From Fibrobacterota bacterium (GTDB taxonomy: Bacteria; Fibrobacterota; Chitinivibrionia; Chitinivibrionales; Chitinispirillaceae), in assembly GCA_023436205.1 (NCBI GenBank), contig JAEZKC010000072.1:1-64000 (forward strand): a stretch of 64,000 nt of DNA. The letters are read 5' to 3'. A program made the translations under genes and the position numbers. Position 1 is the stretch's first letter, and each line of letters opens with the position of its first letter. This document shows positions 7,898 to 16,329 of the stretch, in pieces. The notes below the pieces were generated by a model. The model was not told the DNA's origin. It did no database searches and saw nothing but the letters and a program-made list of their open reading frames with translations.

Positions 7898-7954
7898 ATT
7901 ACAATATTCTGCAAAAGGCCTCCGGCCTGCCCGGGCCGGAAGCCATCCCACGCA

Positions 7955-8590
7955 TCATATCGCTAGTACGTTTTCCTCCTTTCGGCTGAGCTTCGCCACT
8001 ATTTCGGCCACATGCCTCCCCTGAAAGCGCGCGGCCGCCAGTTCGTTCTCACTGGGCATCCTTTCTCCTCTGCCCCCGGTTACTGTCCCTGCTCCGTAAG
8101 GGGATGATCCGGTCATCTCATCAATACGCATCTGACCGGTAAAGCTGTAAGGCAATCCGACGTATACCATCCCTAGGTGAAGAAGTGTGGGAATAAAGGT
8201 CAGGATAGTTGACTCCTGCCCGCCGTGTTGAGTGGCTGTGCTGGTAAAGACGCTGGCCACTTTTCCCACCAGAGCGTTCTGAGACCATAGGGATCCGGCC
8301 CCGTCAAGAAAAGATCTCATCTGTCCGCACATGTTGCCGAATCTGGTCGGCGCTCCGAAGATGATTCCATCGTATTCGGGTAGTTCTGCAACGGTTGCAA
8401 TCGGGTCTTGCCGGAAAGTCTTTTGAGCCTCTTTGGCACCCAATTTCCCCAGAAGCTCATCAGACAAGGTTTCCGGCACCCGTTTGAGCACCACCTCTGC
8501 ATCGGGGACTTCGCGCACACCTTCCGCAACCGCCTCCGCCATCTTGAACAGATGTCCGTACATGGAGTAATAAGCGATTAGAATTTTCAT
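7955..8590 (-). CDS. wrbA: NAD(P)H:quinone oxidoreductase, WrbA type
   Basis: WrbA is a flavodoxin-like FMN protein that reduces quinones by two electrons and limits redox cycling. The product opens with the flavodoxin beta-1/P-loop ILIAYYSMYGH, has the GAPTRFGNMCGQMRSFLD FMN loop, and the WrbA-specific FTSTATQHGGQE segment. Length (about 212) is slightly above the usual 200. ATG 8590 is preferred over an in-frame TTG six bases upstream, because GGGAGG lies six bases before the ATG. The gene stands alone on the minus strand. Confidence 0.94.
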   Translation of the reverse strand: MKILIAYYSMYGHLFKMAEAVAEGVREVPDAEVVLKRVPETLSDELLGKLGAKEAQKTFRQDPIATVAELPEYDGIIFGAPTRFGNMCGQMRSFLDGAGSLWSQNALVGKVASVFTSTATQHGGQESTILTFIPTLLHLGMVYVGLPYSFTGQMRIDEMTGSSPYGAGTVTGGRGERMPSENELAAARFQGRHVAEIVAKLSRKEENVLAI

Positions 8591-8784
8591 GGGCAACCTC
8601 CCGTTTCAGTTTTATGCTTTTTGCAGGAGAGCAGAACAATGCAACGGGTATGCCATGGTGATGGAGGGTTGCTTTAATCCTGTCTAAGGACGTTTGGGCT
8701 GTTCAGAAAGACAGGATTTGCCATGTATACATTTGATTTCTATACAGAACGTTTCTCACAGAGGGTGAGCCGGAGTAGGAATAT

Positions 8785-8866
8785 TCTCACAGAGGACACA
8801 AAGGTCACAGAGGCAGGAGTAGGAATAAGAGGAAATCTCTTATTCTGTGTACTTTGTGAACTCTGT
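8785..8866. repeat. Long imperfect hairpin (CACAGAG/CTCTGTG type)
   Basis: The left arm (ACAGAG-ACAAAG-CACAGAG blocks, 8787-8812) pairs with the right arm (TCTGTG-CTTTGT-CTCTGT blocks, 8844-8866). An inner stem AATAAGAG/CTCTTATT extends the fold. It sits just past the 3' end of the pectate lyase gene. Similar CACAGAGGACACAGAG-type palindromes are scattered in many bacterial genomes. It could stabilise or end the mRNA, but it lacks a clear T-run. Confidence 0.6.
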
Positions 8867-8893
8867 TAAAAATATCTATCTTTCAGGAGCCAT

Positions 8894-10804
8894 TCATCTC
8901 TTAATAAAATGCCGCACCACTATACCATTCTTTGCAACTATTCTGGCAAAGTATCCACCGTCACCGATATCATTCAAATTAACTTGCGACATACCAGCCC
9001 CAACCTCGACCCTTTTCACCATCACCCCGGCTAAATTATATATCTCGATACGTCTAGCAGTTTCGCTAGTGGGTATCAGCAGGGAATTTGTTTTCCTGTC
9101 GAGAGAAAGTGATGTCGTTGTCGCAGCCTTGTTTTGTGAAATTCCGGTAATGGGGCCATGACCTTCGCCCTGTATAAAAACCAAACTGGTCTGATACCCG
9201 CTCAGGGCAGCTTTCAAGGCAGTATTTACATCATAAGAAACATCATCCACTTCGTTGTTGAAAGTCCATTCGAAATCGCCGCCTTCGATGCGGCCGGCAT
9301 ATTTCATTACCTTGGTTCGGGCGTTTTCCGGACTATCGGCGGAATAAGTATACATAAGAGAGGCATCAGTATCGAAATTGTTATAACTATTGCTCCCGTA
9401 AACAGATTTAATTGTGCTGCTTACCTTTTCATTTCTCGTTGAAGCCACAAAAGCATCAAAGTCGGTAGTGGAACTGATTACCCCGGATATGTTGTACTCC
9501 GGACTTTGGTCACCATAGGCCACAAAACGTTTCTGGCCTGTCATGAAGTTGTTGAATGCCTTTATGGTGCCGCCATCCTCCTTTGAAAAGGTGGGCATGT
9601 CGGAATACTCGTTTCTGGTACCGTCAAAAACATCTGACCCCTGCATGGAGGTAAGCATAGGGTATTTGCAGTTGCGAAAATAATTGCCTTCAACAAACAC
9701 CGATGACCCTTCTGTGGAGCCCACTCCGTACTTGGCAATGCCATCATAGTAGTTATTGTACACGTGAGCGGAATAGAACCTCACGCGCGGGTGGCGGGAA
9801 TCGGAATGGTCATACCAGTTGTGATGATAGGTAATAAAAAGGCCACTTGTGGTCCCTTCGCTCAGGCCCAGAAGATTGCACTTGCCGTTATCCCAGAAGT
9901 GGTTGTAGGAGAACGTCACGTAAGTTGACTTTTTACAATCCAGAGCACCGTCACCTTTTGCCTGATCGCCGTCACTGCCTGCATCACCGTAGAAAAAGTC
10001 GCAGTTGTGAACCCAGACATAACTGTTGTTCTGCTGAAGGCCGACATTGTCACCCTCGCCGCTATTTACATTCATTATTCCGAGATTGCGAATTTCGATG
10101 TTGGTTGCGTTCTTGATACGAATGCCCCATCCATCAACGACAGCATCCTCACCCACGCCTTCTATTGTAATGTAGCTTGAGGCATTGTTTTTATTCTCAA
10201 TGACGATATCTCCATTGTACATGTAACTGAGGTCGGTAATCTGACCCACCAGACGAACGATAAGCGGTCTGGTGTCGTTTCCCTTTTTGAACCCGTCAAG
10301 AATAGCCTGTAAACCGATGCAGGGGTTGGAGTTTGCTCCGGTCACGTTCAGTGAGATGGTGTCCTTGGTTTTTTCGGTGATATACAGAATAATGGCACCA
10401 TCTTTAGGGGTACCGTCGGCTTTGTAACCTCCGGGAACGCGCCCACCCCAGAAGGCAAAGCCCGAGCGATCCTGAGCCTCCACGGTCACCGGGTTTGAAA
10501 CCGATGCACCACCTTCGACTCCCGAAACTACCGGCGCCACTTTGATTGTGTACGTTCCGGCCTTGAGCCCCGGAATGTCGGCCCGGAAAATGGAACCATA
10601 GTAGCGGATAAGCTGATCGTCGATTTTTTTATCGGAAAGCCCCTCGCCACTCACGTAAACATTGTAGCTGTCCGCTCCTGAAACGGGGGCCCATTCTATA
10701 TAAGCGGATTCCAGCCATCCCTTTGCTTGGTTGATAACCACCTGCTGAGCTAGGAGCTGCTGTGAGGCCAGAAGCATGAGCGCAAAGACCAGAATTCTTT
10801 TCAT
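8894..10804 (-). CDS. Secreted pectate lyase, polysaccharide lyase family 1
   Basis: The 636-residue protein has a signal peptide (about 1-19, ending LLAQ). An Ig/FN3-like domain (about 20-108) comes next, then a PL1 parallel beta-helix (about 115-450). The helix carries the family core WVHNCDFFYGDAGSDGDQ and YHHNWYDHSDSRHPRVR, the latter with the catalytic arginine region. The enzyme cleaves polygalacturonate by beta-elimination with calcium. The last 80 residues (RRIEIYNLAGVMVKRVEVG, ending FIKR) look like a beta-sandwich sorting domain of the type seen in T9SS-like secretion. The gene is monocistronic on the minus strand and marks plant-polymer use. Confidence 0.9.
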   Translation of the reverse strand: MKRILVFALMLLASQQLLAQQVVINQAKGWLESAYIEWAPVSGADSYNVYVSGEGLSDKKIDDQLIRYYGSIFRADIPGLKAGTYTIKVAPVVSGVEGGASVSNPVTVEAQDRSGFAFWGGRVPGGYKADGTPKDGAIILYITEKTKDTISLNVTGANSNPCIGLQAILDGFKKGNDTRPLIVRLVGQITDLSYMYNGDIVIENKNNASSYITIEGVGEDAVVDGWGIRIKNATNIEIRNLGIMNVNSGEGDNVGLQQNNSYVWVHNCDFFYGDAGSDGDQAKGDGALDCKKSTYVTFSYNHFWDNGKCNLLGLSEGTTSGLFITYHHNWYDHSDSRHPRVRFYSAHVYNNYYDGIAKYGVGSTEGSSVFVEGNYFRNCKYPMLTSMQGSDVFDGTRNEYSDMPTFSKEDGGTIKAFNNFMTGQKRFVAYGDQSPEYNISGVISSTTDFDAFVASTRNEKVSSTIKSVYGSNSYNNFDTDASLMYTYSADSPENARTKVMKYAGRIEGGDFEWTFNNEVDDVSYDVNTALKAALSGYQTSLVFIQGEGHGPITGISQNKAATTTSLSLDRKTNSLLIPTSETARRIEIYNLAGVMVKRVEVGAGMSQVNLNDIGDGGYFARIVAKNGIVVRHFIKR

Positions 10805-11321
10805 ATTCCCTCCGTTTGGAAAAAGTTATGTAACCAGAATATAAGCAAATTTTTAATATGGCGCATGTATTTTTTTTTAATTACATAAATTTTAGCCAAA
10901 AAAATGTAACCAATTGTGAGCCGAGTATCATACTTGGTAGTCTGCGGCCCGATCAGAAAAAGGGTATGGTTTCCCGACTCATCCCTAACCGGCCCTTGTG
11001 TAGTGATGGAACGCTGCTGCCCGGCCAGCCCTCCGCAGTCCCGATGGACACAATCGGGACGGAGGCCAGGGGGTGGCATCGTGAAGGCCTTCAGCACTGG
11101 TAAAAAGCCTTGTCTGAAATAGTCTTGCTAACGGCGAAGACGCCTTTCAGGTCACCGGGGAATGTGCGCGCTTTGAAGAAGTATCGAAGATAGGCATAGG
11201 AGTTAAGTGGTCACGGCAGATGAAGGGAACGGACCGTGGTCTTACTTTCTGTGCGAGCGTGGAAATCAACTCTGATGCACTCGGCGTCAACTACGGTTTG
11301 AGCTTAAGGAGTTTACAGCAT
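10805..11321. other. Gap with hairpin and repeat family B copy 2
   Basis: No gene is seen. A strong hairpin pairs CCTCCG/TCCCGAT (11030-11045) with ATCGGGA/CGGAGG (11053-11065), and flanking GC-rich blocks can lengthen it. A copy of repeat family B lies on the minus strand at 11127-11157 (GGTCACC and GGCGAAGACGCC are visible). The region probably holds the upstream signals of the pectate lyase gene next to 10804, but no clear promoter could be picked. Confidence 0.5.
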
Positions 11322-12365
11322 TCAGTTTATCGTGAAGTAAAAGGTCGCACCTTTACCAACCTGGGATTCAACCCAGATCTTCCCTCCGTGACGCCTGATT
11401 ATACGTTCAACAATCGTAAGCCCTATACCGGTGCCGCTGAATTCCTTTTCCGAATGGAATCGACGAAACGGGGTGAAAAGTGAATCGGCACGGTTTGAAT
11501 CAAACCCCGCGCCGTTATCGCGAACATAGAAAACGGTGCGCCCATCCTGTTTCTTAGCACTAAATTCAACTTTTGCATTTACAGTTTTGGCCGTGTATTT
11601 CCAGGCGTTGCCAATAAGATTGGATAATGCAATACTCATAAGCCGCGGGTCGGCGTAGACATTAAGGTCGGGCTGTACCTGCCACGATACCGATCGCACG
11701 GGTTGCCCATGTGCTAACTCCTTAAGTATGGACAAAGCCATTAAACTCAAATTGAAAGCCTCCCGATGAACCTCCTGGCGGGAAACCTTTGACAGTGAAA
11801 GTAAATCATCAATGAGGTGATGCATTTTGTGTATTCCCTTTTCCACCAGGCGGAGATATTCCCTTCCCTGTTCGTCGAGCTGATCCTTGTAGTCTTCCTG
11901 TAATAGCTTTATAAAACTGCCGACGGTGTACAGCGGATTTCGCAGGTCGTGTGAAACTGAATAAGAGAACGCCTCGAGTTCCTTGTTCATGGTAGTAATT
12001 TCTTCCGATTTCTTTTCAGCTGAATTTTTTGCTTCGAAGTAAACTTTTTGGGTACGAATAAGTGTAATAATCGTAAGAGTATAGGCTGCAAAAACTATGA
12101 ACCCTTCTATTCTATCAATAAGCGAAATGACTGGCGGGATACCGGGATCGGGTGATAGTAGGAATCCTATACCGAGCAAAACTGCTATGATGCCCAGCAC
12201 AATTAAAGTCAAGTCAGTCCGCCTGGCCCTGTAGATCAGAAGCAGTGGTAGAATATATAAGAGCCATTCGACATAACCACGCACTACCAGCAGGTCACCC
12301 ATAAATATGAGAGCGCATAAAACAAGCGCCAGCAGAAAATATAACAGATCTTTTTTCATGCTCAT
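11322..12365 (-). CDS. Orphan membrane sensor histidine kinase
   Basis: The N-terminal 120 residues hold four or five hydrophobic segments (for example LLYFLLALVLCALIFMG), with no clear periplasmic sensor domain. A coiled stretch (KNSAEKKSEEITTMNKELEAF) leads into HisKA with the H-box SVSHDLRNPL at about 138. The HATPase domain shows NLIGNAWKYT (N box), VRDNGAGFD (G1) and FSGTGIGLTIV (G2). The kinase should autophosphorylate on the H-box histidine. No response regulator gene is adjacent, so the partner is elsewhere. The sensed signal is unknown. Two in-frame ATG codons (12365 and 12359) are possible starts. Confidence 0.9.
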   Translation of the reverse strand: MSMKKDLLYFLLALVLCALIFMGDLLVVRGYVEWLLYILPLLLIYRARRTDLTLIVLGIIAVLLGIGFLLSPDPGIPPVISLIDRIEGFIVFAAYTLTIITLIRTQKVYFEAKNSAEKKSEEITTMNKELEAFSYSVSHDLRNPLYTVGSFIKLLQEDYKDQLDEQGREYLRLVEKGIHKMHHLIDDLLSLSKVSRQEVHREAFNLSLMALSILKELAHGQPVRSVSWQVQPDLNVYADPRLMSIALSNLIGNAWKYTAKTVNAKVEFSAKKQDGRTVFYVRDNGAGFDSNRADSLFTPFRRFHSEKEFSGTGIGLTIVERIIRRHGGKIWVESQVGKGATFYFTIN

Positions 12366-12585
12366 GTGTTCTGTTTAGGTCTGCAGTTTTGGGTTATTAC
12401 CCGGAAAAAAAGCAAATATCCCTCCAGCTGACTACTTTTCGAAGAAAGAGAGGGCGAACAGAAACTTACATCCTGCATCCTGAATGCTAGCGTACAAATA
12501 GACAATAGTACAATTCTGAAATACTAAAGATTTGCAGCATCACAAGGCTGGCAATTAAATTATCCCCCGAAGGGAGTTTTCAAAA

Positions 12586-12969
12586 ATGGTAAGTCTTACC
12601 CGTGGTGAAGCTGAAGCGCAGATAACTCAGGCAGTGGTTAAGTTTGAGCGTGAGTATAAGGGGCGTGGACCGGAGGAATCCAAAACTTTTATTATAGAGG
12701 ACCATGTTTTGGTTCGCCTTCGCGGGGTTCTGACTCCGGCCGAAAAACAGCTGGCTAAAGCCAGTGACCCGACCATCGGGCGCAAACTTATCAAACAGGT
12801 CCGTCAGGAGCTGATCGAGAATGCGCGTCCACTGCTTGAGGCCATTGTCAGTGATGTGCTGGGGATAAAGGTGATATCCCTGCACACGGACATAAGCTCG
12901 ATAACCGGTGAGAGAATCATTGTTTTTACTCTTGAGCGGATTCCCCGATTTAAAAATGACAAGATTTAG
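12586..12969 (+). CDS. DUF2294 / MpsC family protein, copy 1
   Basis: The 127-residue protein matches the DUF2294 family, now often named MpsC after the staphylococcal membrane-potential/bicarbonate locus mpsABC. The family marks seen are the N-terminal RGEAEAQITQAVVKFEREYKGRGPE helix, then FIIEDHVLVRLRGVLTPAEKQLA and the ISSITGERIIVFTL strand. It is soluble and has no catalytic motif. GGGAG nine bases before the ATG supports this start. No MpsA/MpsB transporter genes are adjacent, so a role in bicarbonate or sodium transport is not supported here. It is followed by a structured RNA candidate and a second, diverged family member. Confidence 0.8.
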   Translation: MVSLTRGEAEAQITQAVVKFEREYKGRGPEESKTFIIEDHVLVRLRGVLTPAEKQLAKASDPTIGRKLIKQVRQELIENARPLLEAIVSDVLGIKVISLHTDISSITGERIIVFTLERIPRFKNDKI

Positions 12970-13048
12970 CCCATGTTCATCGACTGAGTGAATTTTTTAA
13001 ATTGATTTTTTGCTTGGATTAAGTATTTTTACTTAAAATTTGGCAAGT

Positions 13049-13138
13049 TGGAGAAGATGGCGCTCTGGTAGTGCCCTGTTTTCAGACGGGCCGTTGGTGA
13101 GGAAACAATGTTTCCACACTGGCGGCCCGTTTTTTTTT
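13049..13138 (+). ncRNA. Candidate structured leader RNA with intrinsic terminator (attenuator)
   Basis: A stem GGCGCT/AGTGCC (13059-13064 with 13070-13075) is followed by a second short stem (CCTGT with ACGGG, about 13075-13090). A long hairpin follows: GGGCCG-TTGGTG-a-GGAAAC (13088-13106) with GTTTCC-a-CACTGG-CGGCCC (13110-13128), then nine T. The second stem and the terminator share GGG at 13088-13090, so they exclude each other, as in an antiterminator/terminator switch. The element lies between the two MpsC-family genes and just before the RBS of the second. It could be a riboswitch, a protein-controlled attenuator, or only a terminator for copy 1. It matches no riboswitch class I can name. 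Confidence 0.6.
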
Positions 13139-13166
13139 GCGGTATCAAGTATGTCGGGAGGGAGAG

Positions 13167-13532
13167 ATGATTCAGGATGCGGTGGTTCAAAACGAGACCG
13201 ATAGTACAGAGACTAAAATTGGCGAAGCGGTAGGCAGTTACATAAACGTACAACTGGGTATTTATCCTGAGGTGATGACGGTTGATGTACATGACCAGTC
13301 GGTAACCGTGACCCTTGAAGGAGTATCACATCCGGCAGAGATGAGCCTTGCAAAGGAGCAGGTGGCATGCTCTATGATCCAGAAATTGTATGTGGAATTA
13401 TTCACGATTTCAAAACCCGTGCTGCATTCACGTTTGTCTGATATACTTGGCAGGACAGTGGATCGTTCATTCTTTACTGTTGATCCGTTTTGCGGAAGTG
13501 CGGTGATTGTCTTACTACTAACCGATGCATAA
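13167..13532 (+). CDS. DUF2294 / MpsC family protein, copy 2 (diverged)
   Basis: The 121-residue protein shares the DUF2294 plan with copy 1: an N-terminal helix with KIGEAVGSYINVQLG, then VDVHDQSVTVTLEGVSHPAEMSLAKE (equivalent to LRGVLTPAEKQLA in copy 1) and a C-terminal FTVDPFCGSAVIVLLL strand. Sequence identity between the copies is low. The ATG at 13167 has GGGAGG just upstream; the longer frame from TTG 13137 would start inside the terminator T-run and is rejected. It is the first gene after the leader RNA and is followed closely by the DUF4914 gene, so the two probably share a transcript. Confidence 0.72.
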   Translation: MIQDAVVQNETDSTETKIGEAVGSYINVQLGIYPEVMTVDVHDQSVTVTLEGVSHPAEMSLAKEQVACSMIQKLYVELFTISKPVLHSRLSDILGRTVDRSFFTVDPFCGSAVIVLLLTDA

Positions 13533-13565
13533 AAACCAGTAAACCCTGTTTGAAAGGAAGTGTTC

Positions 13566-15452
13566 ATGATCAGTTGTGAGAGTGATGTTTTGGAGAGGAT
13601 GGTTGTGACGGAGCATGTCAGAGATATTCTGCGTTCCGCCAAGTCATATCGGTATGTCGGGGATCGTGCGACACTGCTCGATTTGGCTCTTGGTAATCCG
13701 CAGAACAAGACCTATGAGGTGGGTTATGAAGTTGATGGCACGTATGTGAGCGAAGTCACGGTTAACAGATGCAAAAATGGTTTCGCGGTAAATTACCTTG
13801 AGGAATACATGCGTCGCCGAGATCCGGACTGCATGCTGATCGGTGATGACAAACCAACTGACAAGCTCAGGTTTGAAGAAAAGCAGAAAACAAAATTCAA
13901 CAGTCTACGGGAGCAGACTTTTGATTGGCTTAAAAAACAGGACCTTATTGTCACAGCTTTCACCATCGGTGCATTTGCGGATGATCAGGGTTACGGTGGT
14001 CTGCTCATAGCCCCATCCAATGCAGGGTTTTTCATTGCCGGACTTGCCGATTTACAAGGAATCGTGGATATCACCAAGCTGAGTCATGATTTCAAGGTCC
14101 ATACGACACTCTTTCTGGCCCCGCCTTTCCGGCACACCCATTTTGGCGGCAAGCAGGTGGTGGTGCACAATCGACTCGATGATCTGTATGAGATCTTTTC
14201 ATATAATCTCTACCCTGGTCCAAGTGCCAAAAAGGGAATTTATGGCGTTTTGCTTTCAATAGGAGAGGAAGAGAGGTGGCTCACTCTTCATGCCGCAACT
14301 GTTCAGGTGAGAACACCCTACGACAATGTGACCACGATCATGCACGAGGGAGCAAGTGGAAGTGGAAAAAGCGAAATGCTGGAATATGTCCATCGTGAAG
14401 AGGACGGGCGCCTGCTTCTGGGAGAGAACTGTGTTACCGGAGAACGCAAGCATCTGACACTTCCCCATGGTTGTGTTCTGAACCCTGTGACAGACGATAT
14501 GGCAATGTGTCACACTTCTGTGCAGAATGCAAACGGCTACGTTATGGCATGTGATGCGGAGCAGGCTTGGTTTGTTCGTCTGAACCATATACTCCATTAC
14601 GGAACTGATCCTCATCTGGAGAAAATAACCACCCATCCTGAAGAACCGTTGATATTCCTCAATGTGCAGGGCGCGCCGGATTCAACCTGCTTGATTTGGG
14701 AACATACTGAGGACAAGCCGGGAGTTCCCTGTCCGAATCCACGAGTAATTCTGCCACGCAGACTGGTACCGGGTTCTGTGGACGGAGCTGTCGAGGTGCA
14801 GCTGCGAAATTTTGGAATTCGCACTCCACCCTGCACCCGTGAGATACCAACCTATGGAATCGTGGGATACCTGCACCTGCTTCCGCCGGCACTGGCGTGG
14901 TTGTGGCGACTAGTAGCTCCTCGAGGGCACGCCAATCCCAGCATTACTCAAAGTGAAGCATTGACCAGTGAGGGTGTGGGATCGTACTGGCCGTTTGCAT
15001 CGGGTAAATTTGTGGATCACGCAAATCTGCTCCTGCGTCAGATCATGGAAACGCCTAAAACGCGATTTTCACTTACCCCCAACCAGCATGTGGGCGCATG
15101 GAAAGTGAGTTTCATGCCGCAGTGGGTCTCACGAGAGTATCTCGCCCGAAGAGGAGTTGCACAATTTAAATCCGATCAGCTGGTCAAATCACGTTGCCCG
15201 CTCCTCGGGTACACGCTATGGTCAATGCAGGTTGAAGGCAGCTTTATCCCTCGCGAATTACTGCGTGTTGAAGAGCAGCCGGAGGTCGGTATTGAGGGCT
15301 ACGATCGTGGAGCAGAGATACTGCACGGTTTCTTTAAAAAGGAGCTCATGGAATATCTCAATGATGATCTGGACGGTGTAGGCCGAAAAATCATAGAGTG
15401 TTGTATTGATAATGGCACTATTGATGATTACGAGAATCTTTTGAAGGTGTGA
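13566..15452 (+). CDS. DUF4914 family protein with P-loop (PEPCK/HPr-kinase-like motif)
   Basis: The 628-residue protein matches DUF4914 in length and content. A Walker A loop, GASGSGKSE, lies at about 262-270 and resembles the P-loops of PEP carboxykinases and HPr kinases. A downstream TDDMAMC segment and conserved His-rich stretches (FRHTHFGGKQVVVHN) could complete a nucleotide site. No substrate is known for the family. ATG 13566 has AAAGGAAG upstream and is preferred over GTG 13560. It follows the second MpsC-like gene by 33 bases. Nucleotide-dependent kinase or carboxykinase activity is inference from the motif alone. Confidence 0.82.
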   Translation: MISCESDVLERMVVTEHVRDILRSAKSYRYVGDRATLLDLALGNPQNKTYEVGYEVDGTYVSEVTVNRCKNGFAVNYLEEYMRRRDPDCMLIGDDKPTDKLRFEEKQKTKFNSLREQTFDWLKKQDLIVTAFTIGAFADDQGYGGLLIAPSNAGFFIAGLADLQGIVDITKLSHDFKVHTTLFLAPPFRHTHFGGKQVVVHNRLDDLYEIFSYNLYPGPSAKKGIYGVLLSIGEEERWLTLHAATVQVRTPYDNVTTIMHEGASGSGKSEMLEYVHREEDGRLLLGENCVTGERKHLTLPHGCVLNPVTDDMAMCHTSVQNANGYVMACDAEQAWFVRLNHILHYGTDPHLEKITTHPEEPLIFLNVQGAPDSTCLIWEHTEDKPGVPCPNPRVILPRRLVPGSVDGAVEVQLRNFGIRTPPCTREIPTYGIVGYLHLLPPALAWLWRLVAPRGHANPSITQSEALTSEGVGSYWPFASGKFVDHANLLLRQIMETPKTRFSLTPNQHVGAWKVSFMPQWVSREYLARRGVAQFKSDQLVKSRCPLLGYTLWSMQVEGSFIPRELLRVEEQPEVGIEGYDRGAEILHGFFKKELMEYLNDDLDGVGRKIIECCIDNGTIDDYENLLKV

Positions 15453-15579
15453 TCAGTAAATTGTGAGCGCATGTAGAAGGGGTGGTGGTGAGAAGAGATA
15501 CTGCCATCCCTTTAGCCCGTAATGAATAGTGATCTCTGGTTTGGATTGTTACGAGCCGGAGCCTAAACAAGGAGGAAGT

Positions 15580-15879
15580 ATGAGGGTGGAGAGAGTTGGT
15601 CCCTCCCATTTTGAGTTGGATCCTTTTTCACACAGGAAAAAAGTTAATGGTGCTCAAGGAGCTTCGTTTAAAGACACGTTGAACTCGTTTCTTAAAGATG
15701 TCAATGATTCGCAAAGTGCATCCAGCGAGTTGCAGAGAAAGTTCCTTTCCGGAGAAGTGACCGATGTACATCAGGTAATAAGCAAATCGGATGAAGCGAA
15801 TGTCGTTTTTAACATGCTGATGGAGATCCGCAACAAGGTGTTGGATGGATACAATGAGATTATGCGAATCCGGTTGTAG
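15580..15879 (+). CDS. fliE: Flagellar hook-basal body protein FliE, isolated copy
   Basis: FliE links the MS ring to the rod of the flagellum. The 99-residue product shows the family pattern: SFKDTLNSFLKDVNDSQSAS, then KFLSGEVTDVHQVISKSDEANV and the C-terminal MLMEIRNKVLDGYNEIMRIRL. AAGGAGG lies just before ATG 15580, which supports this start over ATG 15529. No other flagellar gene is within the window (fliE normally sits with flgBC and fliF). The copy is either an orphan or a displaced member of a flagellar set elsewhere. Confidence 0.88.
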   Translation: MRVERVGPSHFELDPFSHRKKVNGAQGASFKDTLNSFLKDVNDSQSASSELQRKFLSGEVTDVHQVISKSDEANVVFNMLMEIRNKVLDGYNEIMRIRL

Positions 15880-16329
15880 TGAGAGCAGGTTTTCCATTTC
15901 GGTGAGCAGGGTGTAAGGTGCCGAAAGATAATGTATCCATGTGCAATCATTCTTGAACCAGCAACTTTGGTCTGATCGTTCTTGATACAGACATCGAAGC
16001 TCCTTTTCTGGTAGTCAGTTCTGAAACGTATCTCCATTTCCTTGCAGAACAAAATTTGTTCGGATTGGGGTTGGGGTTTGTGGATATACATCTTCTCATA
16101 TCTGCGTACCAGAGCTGGGATCGTCTTTTCACTTATGATAAAGCTTTGGCAAATGCGGCAAAACGGCTTTCTGTTTGCTTTTGATCCTTGTGGTTGAGTC
16201 ACTCGACTTAACTGGCTCATTCAAACCGATACCGATACCGATTAAGGAAACTCGCACTGTATTCTACCCTCACCCCATTATATTTTTATATAATACAAAA
16301 TCGTACCCTCCTCTCAAAGGTGTCCCTCG
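15880..16329. other. Gap without a recognised gene
   Basis: Minus-strand frames cover part of the gap but show no family features and no ribosome sites. Near 16223-16245 CCGATA is repeated several times in a row. The promoter for the thiD2-ftsK operon is probably in the AT-rich part near 16270-16300. Confidence 0.4.

Noticed and set aside
10801..11097. 98-codon minus-strand frame upstream of the pectate lyase gene
   Set aside because: It covers a hairpin and repeat region, has biased composition and no domain.
13049..13100. Similarity to the 5' half of a selenocysteine tRNA (six-pair D-like stem and a loop with TCA)
   Set aside because: There is no T arm and no 3' acceptor strand pairing with GGAGAAG. 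The sequence after the loop forms a terminator, so this is not a tRNA.
12586..13532. Assignment of the MpsC-family pair to a bicarbonate or sodium transporter
   Set aside because: No MpsA/MpsB-like membrane genes are adjacent, so the family name alone does not support that role.
15771..16220. 149-codon minus-strand frame
   Set aside because: It overlaps the 3' end of fliE, has no ribosome site and no recognisable family.
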